DNA of 45,611 nucleotides from CAZHBA01 sp964530225. Its GTDB lineage: Bacteria; Pseudomonadota; Alphaproteobacteria; UBA6615. Positions 1-7,820 of this stretch are shown here, piece after piece. Each line of letters begins with the position of its first letter. The stretch's first letter is position 1. The DNA is taken from NCBI GenBank assembly GCA_964530225.1, contig CAZHBA010000043.1, positions 1 through 45,611 on the forward strand, read 5' to 3'. Both the position numbers and the translations under genes were made by a program. The notes beneath the pieces are model-generated. The model was not told where the DNA came from and ran no database searches. It was given only the letters and a program-made list of their open reading frames with translations.

Positions 1-274
1 CCCGCCTGCCGTCTTTTATTCAGCAGGCTCCGGTTTTGATCTTTGAGAGGCCGTGGGCGGCACTTGACGGCATATCCAAACGAGCCGTCGATTAAACAGA
101 AGGGTGTAGCCTTTGAACAGTCCAAATCCAAAGGCCAGAAAGCGTTATTGGATATTTTTGGCGGTCCTGCGACCGCAGCAAGGATAACGACGTAGAAATC
201 CACGTTATCTGCTAAGGCCTAGGCCTACACATGCAGCGCGTCAATACATCGCCTCGCAGAACCTTCCGACGGGT

Positions 275-448
275 ATGGCCGACAGCATGGATAAACTCAC
301 CTTTTACGCCTGCACAAACACGATGGACTATACAACCAAGGCAGAGGGCAAACGACCGGTTGTTGTCGATCAGGCGGCCCAGGTCCAGGCTAGCTTGGCG
401 GAAATCATCGAGCTCCAACGCTTGGGTTGGACCTACCTAAAACCTTAG
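275..448 (+). CDS. possible small hypothetical protein (57 aa)
   Basis: An ATG frame of 57 codons encodes a small soluble, mixed-charge peptide that starts MADSMDKLTFYAC and ends LQRLGWTYLKP. The frame stays open upstream to about position 188 without a better start, so the coding part could begin earlier at a non-ATG codon or be the tail of a damaged gene. There is no good ribosome binding site before the ATG. The frame reads like real protein (amphipathic helix near the C-terminus, DQAAQVQASLAEIIELQRLG), unlike the overlapping frames, which are rich in Arg, Pro and Ser. I do not recognise a family. It is convergent with the ABC ATPase that ends at 594. Confidence 0.3.
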   Translation: MADSMDKLTFYACTNTMDYTTKAEGKRPVVVDQAAQVQASLAEIIELQRLGWTYLKP

Positions 449-593
449 CGTTCACACCCAATTGCCGACCCATCAGAAGGATATATGGGATTGATCGCCA
501 TAACTTTGGCGGGGTTGAGTTTGCCGGTGGAACGCTGGCCGTTCTTCACCGAAGCGGTCCATGCGGTCTGCCTTATCACGGACCCAACACCGC

Positions 594-1367
594 TTAGACC
601 GCCAATGACGGCATTTGAATGGGGCCGTCGATCAGCTGATTGACAAACTGGTAAACGTAGGCGTTATCGGTGGTCTCGAGCTCATCGACCGCACCTTCCC
701 AAATGATACGGCCTTCGTGGAGCATGGCCACGCGTTGGGCAATTTCGCGCACCACCGCCATGTCGCTGACCACCGAGATAATCGTCGCCTTCAATTCGCT
801 CTCCTGGGCAATGATCAGCTCGCTAATGATGTTGCTCATGATCGGATCAAGGCCGGCAGTCGGCTCATCGAGAAAAATAATTTCCGGGTTGGTGGCAATG
901 GCGCGCGCCAGTCCGGCGCGCTTTTGCATGCCGCCAGATAGCTCGGCGGGATACAAATCCGCCGTGTCGGCAGAGAGACCAACGGAGACGAACTTTTCGA
1001 CCGCCCGCGCCCGAGCTGTTGCCTTATCGAACTCCGGATCCTGGAGCAACCGGAACGCGACATTTTCCCAAACCGTCAGGCTGTCGAACAGACCTTGCCG
1101 TTGAAACAGCACACCAAAGCGCCGCATCCAGGCTATGCGCTCGTTACCCGACAGGTTGACCGAATTCTTGCCGTCGATTTCGATGCTGCCGGAATCCGGC
1201 GATTCTAGACCCAAGATCAATTTCAATAATAGCGATTTGCCACTACCCGAGCCGCCGATCAGCACCAACGATTCGTTGTCAGCAACATCGAGCGAAACTT
1301 CGTCGAGTGCACGTTTGCCATCGAACGCTTTGCAAACGCCGGTCAACCTGATTTTCGGTTCGCTCAT
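594..1367 (-). CDS. MlaF-type phospholipid ABC transporter ATPase lacking the switch histidine
   Basis: This is an ABC ATPase of the MlaF/Ttg2A family (257 aa), which powers phospholipid (or, in relatives, solvent or steroid) movement between the outer and inner membranes together with an MlaE permease and an MlaD substrate protein. Visible motifs are Walker A GGSGSGKS (residues 38-45), Q-loop VLFQRQG (87-92), signature ELSGGMQKR (142-150), Walker B IIFLDEP (163-169) and D-loop AGLDP. The H-loop histidine, which is SHD in E. coli MlaF, is a serine here (VVSDM, Ser201), while the following Asp is kept. No MlaE or MlaD gene lies beside it; the neighbour upstream is a flavin reductase 32 bp away, probably co-transcribed. 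The family call is firm. Whether the protein hydrolyses ATP normally is open. Confidence 0.88.
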   Translation of the reverse strand: MSEPKIRLTGVCKAFDGKRALDEVSLDVADNESLVLIGGSGSGKSLLLKLILGLESPDSGSIEIDGKNSVNLSGNERIAWMRRFGVLFQRQGLFDSLTVWENVAFRLLQDPEFDKATARARAVEKFVSVGLSADTADLYPAELSGGMQKRAGLARAIATNPEIIFLDEPTAGLDPIMSNIISELIIAQESELKATIISVVSDMAVVREIAQRVAMLHEGRIIWEGAVDELETTDNAYVYQFVNQLIDGPIQMPSLAV

Positions 1368-1399
1368 TCGCTCGTTGTCTTAACCCTTAGTGTCACGCC

Positions 1400-1900
1400 T
1401 CAGTCGGCTTTCGGCAACGGCGCCAAATCGCCAAGCTGACCGCGAAAAAAGATCAGCGGGTCACCTTCAGCTGTCTCGAAGCGCTCAACCTCGCCGACGA
1501 TGATGACATGGTCGCCACCGTCATGGTGAACCACATTACGGCACTCAAAATAGGCGAGACAGCCGTCGAGAATGGGCGCGTCCCCCAAGCCCTCGATATA
1601 TTTGATACCGTTAAATTTATCGTCACCCGACTTGGCAAATATCATACTTAGATCGTTTTGCCCCTCCGCCAGGATGTGAACGCAAAAATGGCTGGCACCC
1701 TCAAGGACTTTCAGGCTGGGCGAACTACGATCGAGGCTCCACAGGACCATAGGCGGAACCAATGATACCGAATTGAACGAGTTAGCTGTGACGCCCGCCA
1801 GCGTGCCGTTCTCGCCCTTAGCCGTCACCACCGTAACGCCAGTGGCAAAATTACCCAGAGCATTGCGAAAGGATAGGGTATCGAATTCCTGGCCCGCCAT
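1400..1900 (-). CDS. flavin reductase domain protein (HpaC-like)
   Basis: A 166-aa single-domain flavin reductase of the HpaC/styrene-monooxygenase-reductase type. These enzymes use NAD(P)H to reduce free FMN or FAD, which is then passed to a partner monooxygenase. Family features seen are the start FRNALGNFATGVTVVTA, the stretch GVTANSFNSVSLVPPMVLWSL that lines the flavin site, the SHFCVHILAEGQ strand, and an HHDGGDHVIIVGEVERFE strand near residues 125-142 close to the usual nicotinamide site. Length is normal. No monooxygenase partner is in the window, so the substrate pathway cannot be named. It precedes the MlaF-like gene by 32 bp on the same strand. Confidence 0.85.
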   Translation of the reverse strand: MAGQEFDTLSFRNALGNFATGVTVVTAKGENGTLAGVTANSFNSVSLVPPMVLWSLDRSSPSLKVLEGASHFCVHILAEGQNDLSMIFAKSGDDKFNGIKYIEGLGDAPILDGCLAYFECRNVVHHDGGDHVIIVGEVERFETAEGDPLIFFRGQLGDLAPLPKAD

Positions 1901-1920
1901 TCAGATAAATTCCAGCCGGT

Positions 1921-2103
1921 TCACAAAAACCGCCACCGGGCGGCGACGCGACGCCAAAGATACTGGCTTGAGTAGACGAGACCAACCCCACAATCGGCGC
2001 AGCAACGAATGTCGTTGGTGTTCGGCATCACGTGCCGTTCGTCGAAACATAGTGCGAAAAATCGAATCACCCGCGAATTCTGCTTACAAATTAGGCAATT
2101 CAA
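1921..2103 (-). pseudogene. relic of a methyltransferase-type N-terminal zinc ribbon
   Basis: A 60-codon minus-strand frame begins MNCLICKQNSRV and carries a second cysteine pair in CCADCGVGLVYSS. The layout CxxC - about 30 residues - CxxCG(V/L)VY is typical of the N-terminal zinc-binding segment of class I SAM-dependent methyltransferases. Nothing of the methyltransferase domain follows: after the ribbon the frame reads QYLWRRVAARWRFL and stops 21 bp before the flavin reductase start. I read it as a truncated remnant. It could instead be a genuine tiny zinc-binding protein or chance. No clear ribosome binding site precedes the ATG. Confidence 0.3.
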
Positions 2104-2467
2104 CCAAATCTGGCGTCTGCTGCTGCGGTATCGCGCTATCAGTACTTAATAAACGAAATAACGTCAGCTTTATTTTCGGTGTCAAGAGAGATTCAGCGTA
2201 AGTCTGTATTTAGGATAATTTTTCTTCGAACTAAGGCAAAAAATTAAAAAATAATAATATATATAGCAAAATGTTACAGCATATTAGAGAAAAACTAGAA
2301 TTCTTCTAAATAATACTTGAATAACTCAAGGTCGTCCCTTCACACAATAAGGCGATAACTTTAAAGGTGCTTGACAGCACCACTACATATTGTGGGATAT
2401 TAACTACGGCTCGCTAAACTGTGGGTTCCTAGGCTTTTAAGTCTTAAACCGCCCAAAGGGGTTAAAT
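2104..2467. other. AT-rich intergenic island with short inverted repeats
   Basis: This stretch has no supportable gene. It is far richer in A+T than its surroundings, particularly 2210-2330 (runs such as aaaaaattaaaaaataataa). Two short inverted repeats lie in tandem: TAGAA-ttc-TTCTA at 2296-2308 and CTTGA-ataac-TCAAG at 2316-2330. A third arm pair, GGTGC and GCACC (2366-2381), brackets a perfect TTGACA hexamer. The base change suggests either a strong regulatory region for the small membrane protein downstream or acquired DNA. Confidence 0.5.
2371..2401 (+). promoter_or_regulatory. candidate sigma70-type promoter with -35 box inside an inverted repeat
   Basis: A perfect TTGACA at 2371-2376 is followed, after an 18-19 bp spacer, by GGATAT/GATATT (2395-2401). 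The -35 box is exactly the loop of a GGTGC...GCACC inverted repeat, which could be an operator. It lies about 66 bp before the ATG of the small membrane protein gene. The call rests on sequence match only. Confidence 0.4.
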
Positions 2468-2707
2468 ATGCCAGATAGTATGATAGACAGACTAAAGAAG
2501 TGGATAGCTCAGATAACCGAGCTCGGCCTGCTGTTAGTTGCACTGGCCATTGTGCTTCAGATACTCATCGGAAATACACTGCCGTTCTTCGGCGATGTCG
2601 TTAACAACCTCACCGGTTTAATTGGCAACCTTGGCGATGACGGCCTTGTCGGCTTGATCGCGATTGGCATTATTCTGTGGCTGTTTGCGAAACGGAATCC
2701 AGGTTAA
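2468..2707 (+). CDS. small two-helix membrane protein (79 aa), unknown function
   Basis: A 79-aa protein with a short basic amphipathic start (DRLKKWIAQI), a first hydrophobic helix near residues 18-36 (LGLLLVALAIVLQILIG), a Gly/Asn-rich connector (NLTGLIGNLGDDG), and a second helix near 60-75 (LVGLIAIGIILWLFA) ending in KRNPG. A good ribosome binding site (AAGGGG) lies 6-7 bp before the ATG. The gene is monocistronic: it has its own candidate promoter in the AT-rich island and a strong terminator 46 bp after the stop. I do not recognise a characterised family. It was chosen as real because of the ribosome binding site, the terminator and the coherent membrane topology. Confidence 0.75.
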   Translation: MPDSMIDRLKKWIAQITELGLLLVALAIVLQILIGNTLPFFGDVVNNLTGLIGNLGDDGLVGLIAIGIILWLFAKRNPG

Positions 2708-2753
2708 ACACGTACGTAGTATTAAGGCGTGTGAATGCGCCTCAGTGGTTACG

Positions 2754-2784
2754 CCGCCCCGATAGCAATATCGGGGCGGTTTTC
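2754..2784 (+). terminator. strong intrinsic terminator
   Basis: A perfect 11-bp GC-rich stem (CCGCCCCGATA / TATCGGGGCGG) closed by a GCAA tetraloop is followed by TTTTC. It is placed to end the small membrane protein transcript and to insulate the hydrolase downstream. Confidence 0.9.
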
Positions 2785-2878
2785 ATTGCAGCCTGTCGCC
2801 GAAAGTTTCGGGTGGTTGTCTCAAACCCATGGACCGCTACAGTAAGCCGCTAGTTCGGCCAAACATCGAGTAACAAGA

Positions 2879-3658
2879 ATGCCGGTAACCAGCCTCCGCG
2901 ACGGCATCGAAATCCAATACGAATGCCAGGGCGATGGTCCGCCCCTGATCCTCATCAGTGGCACCGGCCACGACCTGAGCTTCTGGTCAGGTCAACTTCC
3001 ATTCTTCGCGCCTGAATTCCAAACAATCGTTTTCGATAACCGTGGCATCGGCGGATCAAGCGTGCCGCCGTCCGGCTACTCCTTGGCCGACATGGCTGAC
3101 GATGCCGCCCATGTGATGGGCTTTTCCATGGGCGGCCATATCGCCCAGGAACTGGCGCTGAACCATCCCGACCGTGTGCTCAGCCTGGGTATTCACCATA
3201 GCTGGTCCCGCAACGGCGCCCGGCTCAAGAAATTCCAGGAGACCCGTCGCTATCTCGCTGAGCACGACCAGCGTGTCGCCCTGACTGAGCTCAGCATGCT
3301 CGCCTTGCATGCCTCAACATATTACGATGACCACGCCGACGAGATGGAAGCGCACCGGCAATTCCTTTTGGAGCAATCGCCGGTCAACACCGGCTGGATC
3401 GGCCAGCTGGAGGCCTGCATTAAGGGTGACACCTACGATCGGCTGCCGCAGATTAAGGTGCCAACGCTGGTGACGTGCTCTGAACTCGATGTCATCGCCG
3501 CACCGCATCTGTCGCAGCAGATTCATGACCGCATTGCCAACTCACGGTTACGTATCCTCAGGGCAACGGGCCACGTCGCGTTGATGGAATCGCCCAAAGA
3601 GTTCGCGAATATTTGCCTGGACTTCCTGCGCTCCCTACCGCCGCAACAATCGGCCTAG
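2879..3658 (+). CDS. alpha/beta hydrolase, apparently missing one helix
   Basis: A 259-aa alpha/beta-hydrolase-fold protein related to 3-oxoadipate enol-lactonase-like enzymes. The nucleophile elbow is GFSMGG (Ser83), the oxyanion-side HG-type loop is SGTGHD, the acid is in CSELDVIAAPH and the catalytic His is in ATGHVALMESP. Compared with the family pattern ...YSLADMADDAAxLLDxLGIExAHVMGFSMGG, this protein runs directly from ADMADDAA to HVMGFSMGG. About a dozen residues, equal to the helix before the nucleophile strand, are absent at residue 77/78 (around 3107-3110), in frame. All catalytic residues remain, so the gene may be functional with an altered core or may be an early pseudogene. It lies 100 bp upstream of an acyl-CoA synthetase. 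Confidence 0.85.
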   Translation: MPVTSLRDGIEIQYECQGDGPPLILISGTGHDLSFWSGQLPFFAPEFQTIVFDNRGIGGSSVPPSGYSLADMADDAAHVMGFSMGGHIAQELALNHPDRVLSLGIHHSWSRNGARLKKFQETRRYLAEHDQRVALTELSMLALHASTYYDDHADEMEAHRQFLLEQSPVNTGWIGQLEACIKGDTYDRLPQIKVPTLVTCSELDVIAAPHLSQQIHDRIANSRLRILRATGHVALMESPKEFANICLDFLRSLPPQQSA

Positions 3659-3758
3659 CGCCGTATTAGCCCCCTTGAGCTGGGCGTGCCAACGCCCGAT
3701 AATCCGTTATACAAGTCTGGCAACTGAATGCTGGCGCTGGTGTGTTAAGGAAAGTTCC

Positions 3759-5387
3759 ATGCGCGGATTAATCATGGATAGGCCGCTGCTAATATCGAGC
3801 CTGATTCAGCATGTCGATTTAGTTTCCGGCGACCGCGAGATCGTCGCCCGTACGGTCGAAGGACCGATACACCGCTACACATACCGCGACGCCCACACCC
3901 GCTCCCGGCAGCTGGCCAACGCGCTGACTGGTTTGGGGGTACGACTGGGTGATCGTATTGCCACCATGGCTTGGAATACACACCGTCATTTCGAGATTTA
4001 CTTTGCGGTGTCGGGTATGGGAGCGATTACCCATACCCTAAACCCGCGCCTGCATCCGTCTCTGCTAACCTACATCGCTAATCACGCAGAGGATTCGTAC
4101 ATCTTCGCCGATGCCAACCTGGTACCGTTGATCGAAGCCGTCGCTGACGACCTGACGTCGCTCAAGGGTGTCATCGTGATGACCGACAAGGCGCATATGC
4201 CCGAGACCAATATCGATAACTTATTGTGCTACGAAGAGTTGATCGACAACTATTCCGACGATTTCGACTGGCCGGAATTCGACGAAAATACCGCTTCATC
4301 TCTGTGCTACACGTCCGGCACGTCCGGCAATCCGAAGGGTGCACTGTACAGCAACCGCTCGACGATCATCCATGCCTACGCCGGTGCCTTGCCAGACATA
4401 TTGAACCTAGGCGAGAGCGAAGTGGTCCTTCCAGTTGTTCCCATGTTTCACGCCAATGCCTGGGGTATTCCCTACAGCGCCACGCTCGCGGGGTCGAAAT
4501 TAGTATTTCCGGGACCCCTGCTCGACGGCGCCAGCATCCATGAACTGCTGGTGTCCGAAAATGTTACCTTCGCCGCCGGCGTGCCTACGGTTTGGCTGGC
4601 CCTACTCAACTATTGGCGCGAAGCCAACACTAGCGTGCCGACCCTGAAACGCACGGTCATTGGCGGCTCGGCCTGTCCGCAATCGATGATCGAAGCGTTT
4701 CAAGAGGAATTCGGGGTCGATGTGCGCCACGCCTGGGGCATGTCGGAAATGAGCCCGCTGGGTTCCGTGTCTCTGATCAAGCCAAGCCAAAAAAACGCCA
4801 GCTCGGAAGAAAAATACCGTAAGCAGATCAAACAGGGTCGGCCGGTGTATGGCGTAGAGGTAAAAATCGTCGACGACGACGGCAAAGAACTACCCCGGGA
4901 CGGTGTCGCGTTTGGCGAGTTGCAAGTGCGCGGTCCGTGGATCACCAGTAGCTATTTCAAGCTCGCCAGTTCCGAGGCCCACGGCGACGACGGCTGGTTC
5001 GCCACTGGAGACGTCTGCACCATCGACGAAGACGGCTACATTGAAATTACCGACCGCGCCAAAGACGTCATCAAGTCAGGCGGTGAGTGGATCAGCTCCA
5101 TCGAACTGGAAAATGTCGCCATGGGCCATCCGGACGTGTTACAGGCAGCCGTGATCGGCGTGGCCCACCCCAAATGGGATGAACGGCCGTTGTTGATCGT
5201 CGTCCCGGCACCGGACAAGCAGCCGACCCTTGAAGACTTAACCGGCTATCTGTCCGACAAAATTGCCAAGTGGTGGCTGCCAGACGATATGGTGCTGGTC
5301 GACGAGCTGCCCTTGGGACCCACCGGTAAGGTTCTGAAAACAAACCTACGAGAGAACTTCAGCGACTATAAACTACCTACGGCTTAG
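3759..5387 (+). CDS. medium/long-chain fatty acyl-CoA synthetase (AMP-forming)
   Basis: A 542-aa ANL-superfamily ligase that activates a fatty acid through an acyl-adenylate and transfers it to CoA. The P-loop is YTSGTSGNPKG near residues 185-195. Other core motifs are FHANAWG, WGMSEMSPLGS (A5), TGDVCTIDEDGYIEITDRAKD (A7/A8) and the hinge KDVIKSGGEWISS, with the catalytic Lys in LPLGPTGKVLK near the end. Wording and length resemble AlkK-type medium-chain acyl-CoA synthetases. I place the start at the ATG at 3759 because AAGGAAAG lies just before it and the family N-terminus begins MRGLxMDRPLLISSL; the longer frame upstream adds unrelated sequence. It probably feeds beta-oxidation; the substrate length is not determinable here. 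Confidence 0.9.
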   Translation: MRGLIMDRPLLISSLIQHVDLVSGDREIVARTVEGPIHRYTYRDAHTRSRQLANALTGLGVRLGDRIATMAWNTHRHFEIYFAVSGMGAITHTLNPRLHPSLLTYIANHAEDSYIFADANLVPLIEAVADDLTSLKGVIVMTDKAHMPETNIDNLLCYEELIDNYSDDFDWPEFDENTASSLCYTSGTSGNPKGALYSNRSTIIHAYAGALPDILNLGESEVVLPVVPMFHANAWGIPYSATLAGSKLVFPGPLLDGASIHELLVSENVTFAAGVPTVWLALLNYWREANTSVPTLKRTVIGGSACPQSMIEAFQEEFGVDVRHAWGMSEMSPLGSVSLIKPSQKNASSEEKYRKQIKQGRPVYGVEVKIVDDDGKELPRDGVAFGELQVRGPWITSSYFKLASSEAHGDDGWFATGDVCTIDEDGYIEITDRAKDVIKSGGEWISSIELENVAMGHPDVLQAAVIGVAHPKWDERPLLIVVPAPDKQPTLEDLTGYLSDKIAKWWLPDDMVLVDELPLGPTGKVLKTNLRENFSDYKLPTA

Positions 5388-5487
5388 CTGTGCTTTTAGA
5401 CCTTCACATAGTTGACGATGCAGCGCACGTCGTCGCGCGCATCGACAATCGCCACCGCCAAATCCAGATAAGCTAAGAATCGCTACG

Positions 5488-5949
5488 TTAGAAGAGGTTC
5501 CAGGACCGCTTCTTCGTATAGTGCAAACAGCCGACATTGGCACCAGCGCAAAAACCGATACCGGTGCGGATAGGCGCCAATACGATGTCGCCGGATTTTT
5601 GGTAATTCACGCCGACGCCAGCGACAAAATAAAACGTGCCTTCAACACCGAAAAACCTTTAGAAAATCTGCTCGTCGTCGGCCAGCTTGTAGACCAGTAC
5701 AAAAACCTCCGAAACGTTGCCGCCGATGTCGAAACCAACCGACGGTCCCTGCCAATGGACCGTACGTGTCGCACCGCTTTTGCGGTTGAAAGTACCCTCG
5801 CCGAAACTCAGACCAATACCGAACGCCCCACTAAATTCTTATAAAGCCATTGGGTCGCCCTAGCGTCGATAGGGGGGGGGTAATACAAACAAAGCCACAA
5901 TCGCAAGAACTAAGAGAAATACCGGAAATCGACCAGCGTGATCGCGCAT
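5488..5949 (-). pseudogene. decayed DUF1134 family gene with three in-frame stops
   Basis: Read on the minus strand in a single frame from the ATG at 5949 (AGGAG-type site upstream), this begins with a signal-peptide-like start (MRDHAGRFPVFLLVLAIVALFVL). It then meets a TAG at 5860-5862 and a TAA at 5839-5841, and resumes as clear DUF1134 sequence: SGAFGIGLSFGEGTF, HWQGPSVGFDIGGNVSEVF, VLVYKLADDEQIF. A third stop, TAA at 5659-5661, falls where the family has a Gln, and the rest (FFGVEGTFYFVAGVGVNY, DIVLAPIRTGIGFCAGANVG, and a terminal KKRSWNLF) runs to the natural stop at 5488. About 60 family residues between the signal peptide and SGAFG are missing. DUF1134 proteins are secreted alphaproteobacterial proteins of unknown role. 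With three stops and a deletion it cannot make the normal product. Confidence 0.85.
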
Positions 5950-6018
5950 CGATAATCTCCTGAACACAAATGGTTTGACGCACCGACACTATCACGGACG
6001 CAAGTCGCGGACCGAATT

Positions 6019-7191
6019 TCAACCAGACAAACGGGTGGTACCAGATCGTAGCGTCATGACGAGGCCCGCGGCCAGCAACAAAGCGACCATCGCCACCAAA
6101 GAGGGTAATAAAAAGCTGTTACCAAACCCATAAGTGACGCCCGCGAAGGTCGGACCGATCATCTGACCAAGGCCGAACGCGGCGGTCATCAAAGCCAGGC
6201 TTCGACGGGGATCGCCCGCCGTGAGATCGCGCGCGTAGATAAATCCCAACGCGGTAATCCCCATGAAGGTACCACCAAGCAATGCAGCGCCAAGCAAGAC
6301 TACCGCTGCATTTGTCGTCAGAACGCTCAAGGCCACGCCGATCCCTTCGACAACACAGGCCAGCGCAAAGCTGCGATCGTTTCCCCATTGTCGGCCAATC
6401 CAGGTCCATAGGGCAATCGACGGTATGGCGGCGAGGCCGAACACCAGCCAGACCACCGGTTCGATCGATTGTAGGTTAGGAATGGTTCGCACCATGGTTG
6501 AAATAAAAGTCGCGGTAATCACGTAGCCGAAGCCGAATAATCCGTACGCCACAATCAGCGCAATAAGGCGGCGGTCTAGACCGGAGCTTGATGTCGCCGC
6601 CTGCGAGTTCACCGACCCCATCTCATTAGGAACCAGCCCCACTACTGCGGTGAGTGCCACCAGTGCGACAGCTCCGCTGACGAGCCATTGTACCTGCCAA
6701 TCGGCGCCACCTGCCGCTAGGCCGGAGACAATCACCGCCGACACCACGATACCTGCACCGACACCGGCAAAATGAATGGCCGATAACCCCGGTTGGCTCG
6801 AAGCCAACAGACGATCGAGGACCAGAGCCGAGGCGAAGACCAGGACAAACGCACTAGCGGCGCCGCCGACAAAACGCAAACCAAGAAATACCGCCATCGA
6901 CGCCGTCAGGCCCATGGCCCCAGTCGTTACGGCGCTGACGCCAAGCGCACCGAGGAGCCAAATCCGACGTCCCCCGGGCAACGCCGGCCACGCAGCCGCC
7001 AACGCACCGAGCAAGTAGCCGAGGAAATTGACCGACGCGATAATGCCAGCCTGCGGCTTTGTCAGCCCGAGCGCCGCCTCCATGAACGGCAGCACCGGTG
7101 TATAAACGAACCGGCCGATACCCATCCCGGCAGCCAGCGCAATAAGGCCACCGAGGGCTATAGCCGTCGCATGACGGGTTTCAGCACTCAT
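6019..7191 (-). CDS. YbfB/YjiJ family MFS transporter
   Basis: A 390-aa polytopic membrane protein with about 12 hydrophobic segments and the YbfB/YjiJ signature at the start (GMGIGRFVYTPVLPFM). It also has the conserved NFLGYLLGALAAA in helix 2 and an MFS half-repeat (ALGFIYARDLTAGDPRRSLALMTAAFGLGQMIGP) near residues 305-340. Members are proton-coupled major facilitator transporters or sugar-efflux-like proteins, mostly of unknown substrate. Length is normal and no key region is missing. It lies on the same strand as, and 38 bp downstream of, the Sel1-repeat gene and is followed by the DUF1134 relic. Substrate not assigned. Confidence 0.85.
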   Translation of the reverse strand: MSAETRHATAIALGGLIALAAGMGIGRFVYTPVLPFMEAALGLTKPQAGIIASVNFLGYLLGALAAAWPALPGGRRIWLLGALGVSAVTTGAMGLTASMAVFLGLRFVGGAASAFVLVFASALVLDRLLASSQPGLSAIHFAGVGAGIVVSAVIVSGLAAGGADWQVQWLVSGAVALVALTAVVGLVPNEMGSVNSQAATSSSGLDRRLIALIVAYGLFGFGYVITATFISTMVRTIPNLQSIEPVVWLVFGLAAIPSIALWTWIGRQWGNDRSFALACVVEGIGVALSVLTTNAAVVLLGAALLGGTFMGITALGFIYARDLTAGDPRRSLALMTAAFGLGQMIGPTFAGVTYGFGNSFLLPSLVAMVALLLAAGLVMTLRSGTTRLSG

Positions 7192-7229
7192 TGCGCGATC
7201 CTACCACGCAGACGCTAGCCGATTGGCAA

Positions 7230-7820
7230 CTAGTCTTTAAACTTATTTCCCGGGTGCCTTGTAGCTGGGACATCACTGACAACGCGCCTCTTCGCCTCCG
7301 TGATGATCTCGGCCGGCCACTGCACTTCGATCCGAGCGAGGAAATTCGCCGCTGACTCTATCCCTTGATCGCGCGCTTTTATTAGCCACACCAGGCCATC
7401 GATACGTGCGGCATCGGTCGAAGCCACATTGAGCTGTAGAACCGCAAGATTATATTGCGCCGGTGCATATCCACCCACAGCCGCGCGTTCGTACCATTGT
7501 GCAGCTTCAGCCGGATCGGCCGCCCGGCCTTGCCCGCTTTCCAGTAACGTGGCGAGCTTAAACTGGGCTTCCGGAATTTCCTGACGAGCAGCTTTTTCAT
7601 ACCAGTCGGCGGCCTTGGTAAGGTCACGAGCGACGTCGGTGCCGGTTTCATATTTTAGCCCGAGCAAGAACTGGGTCCGCGCATCGCCCGCTTTAGCAGC
7701 GTCGAAATACCACCGCTGGGAATCGCCGTAAGTGCCACGAGGAAGATGCTCACTGGCGAATGCAGTAATCGGTGCCACAAGTGCACCCAAGAACAAAACA
7801 AGAGTAACTACCCTGACCAA
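7230..7820 (-). CDS. secreted Sel1-repeat (TPR-like) protein
   Basis: A 196-aa protein with an N-terminal signal peptide (VVTLVLFLGALVAPITAFA, cleavage near residue 23). Three Sel1-like repeats follow, with the marks A-A-x-x-G-x-x-x-A-Q-x-x-L-G: YFDAAKAGDARTQFLLGLKYETG, WYEKAARQEIPEAQFKLA and WYERAAVGGYAPAQYNLA. Sel1 repeats form alpha-solenoids that scaffold protein-protein contacts, often in the envelope. The start is a TTG at 7820; no ATG in the frame would keep the signal peptide. It is upstream of the MFS gene on the same strand. No specific partner can be inferred. Confidence 0.8.
   Translation of the reverse strand: MVRVVTLVLFLGALVAPITAFASEHLPRGTYGDSQRWYFDAAKAGDARTQFLLGLKYETGTDVARDLTKAADWYEKAARQEIPEAQFKLATLLESGQGRAADPAEAAQWYERAAVGGYAPAQYNLAVLQLNVASTDAARIDGLVWLIKARDQGIESAANFLARIEVQWPAEIITEAKRRVVSDVPATRHPGNKFKD

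Noticed and set aside
485..643. 52-aa plus-strand frame with AGAAGG before its ATG
   Set aside because: A good ribosome binding site, but the last third runs antisense through the mlaF-like gene, no family is recognisable and the protein looks unstructured beyond a short hydrophobic start.
1773..2201. 142-aa plus-strand open frame
   Set aside because: Its first half is antisense to the flavin reductase; Arg/Ser-rich composition is typical of a shadow frame.
5521..5844. 107-aa plus-strand open frame
   Set aside because: It is antisense to the DUF1134 remnant, has atypical composition and no ribosome binding site; the minus-strand homology explains why the region stays open.
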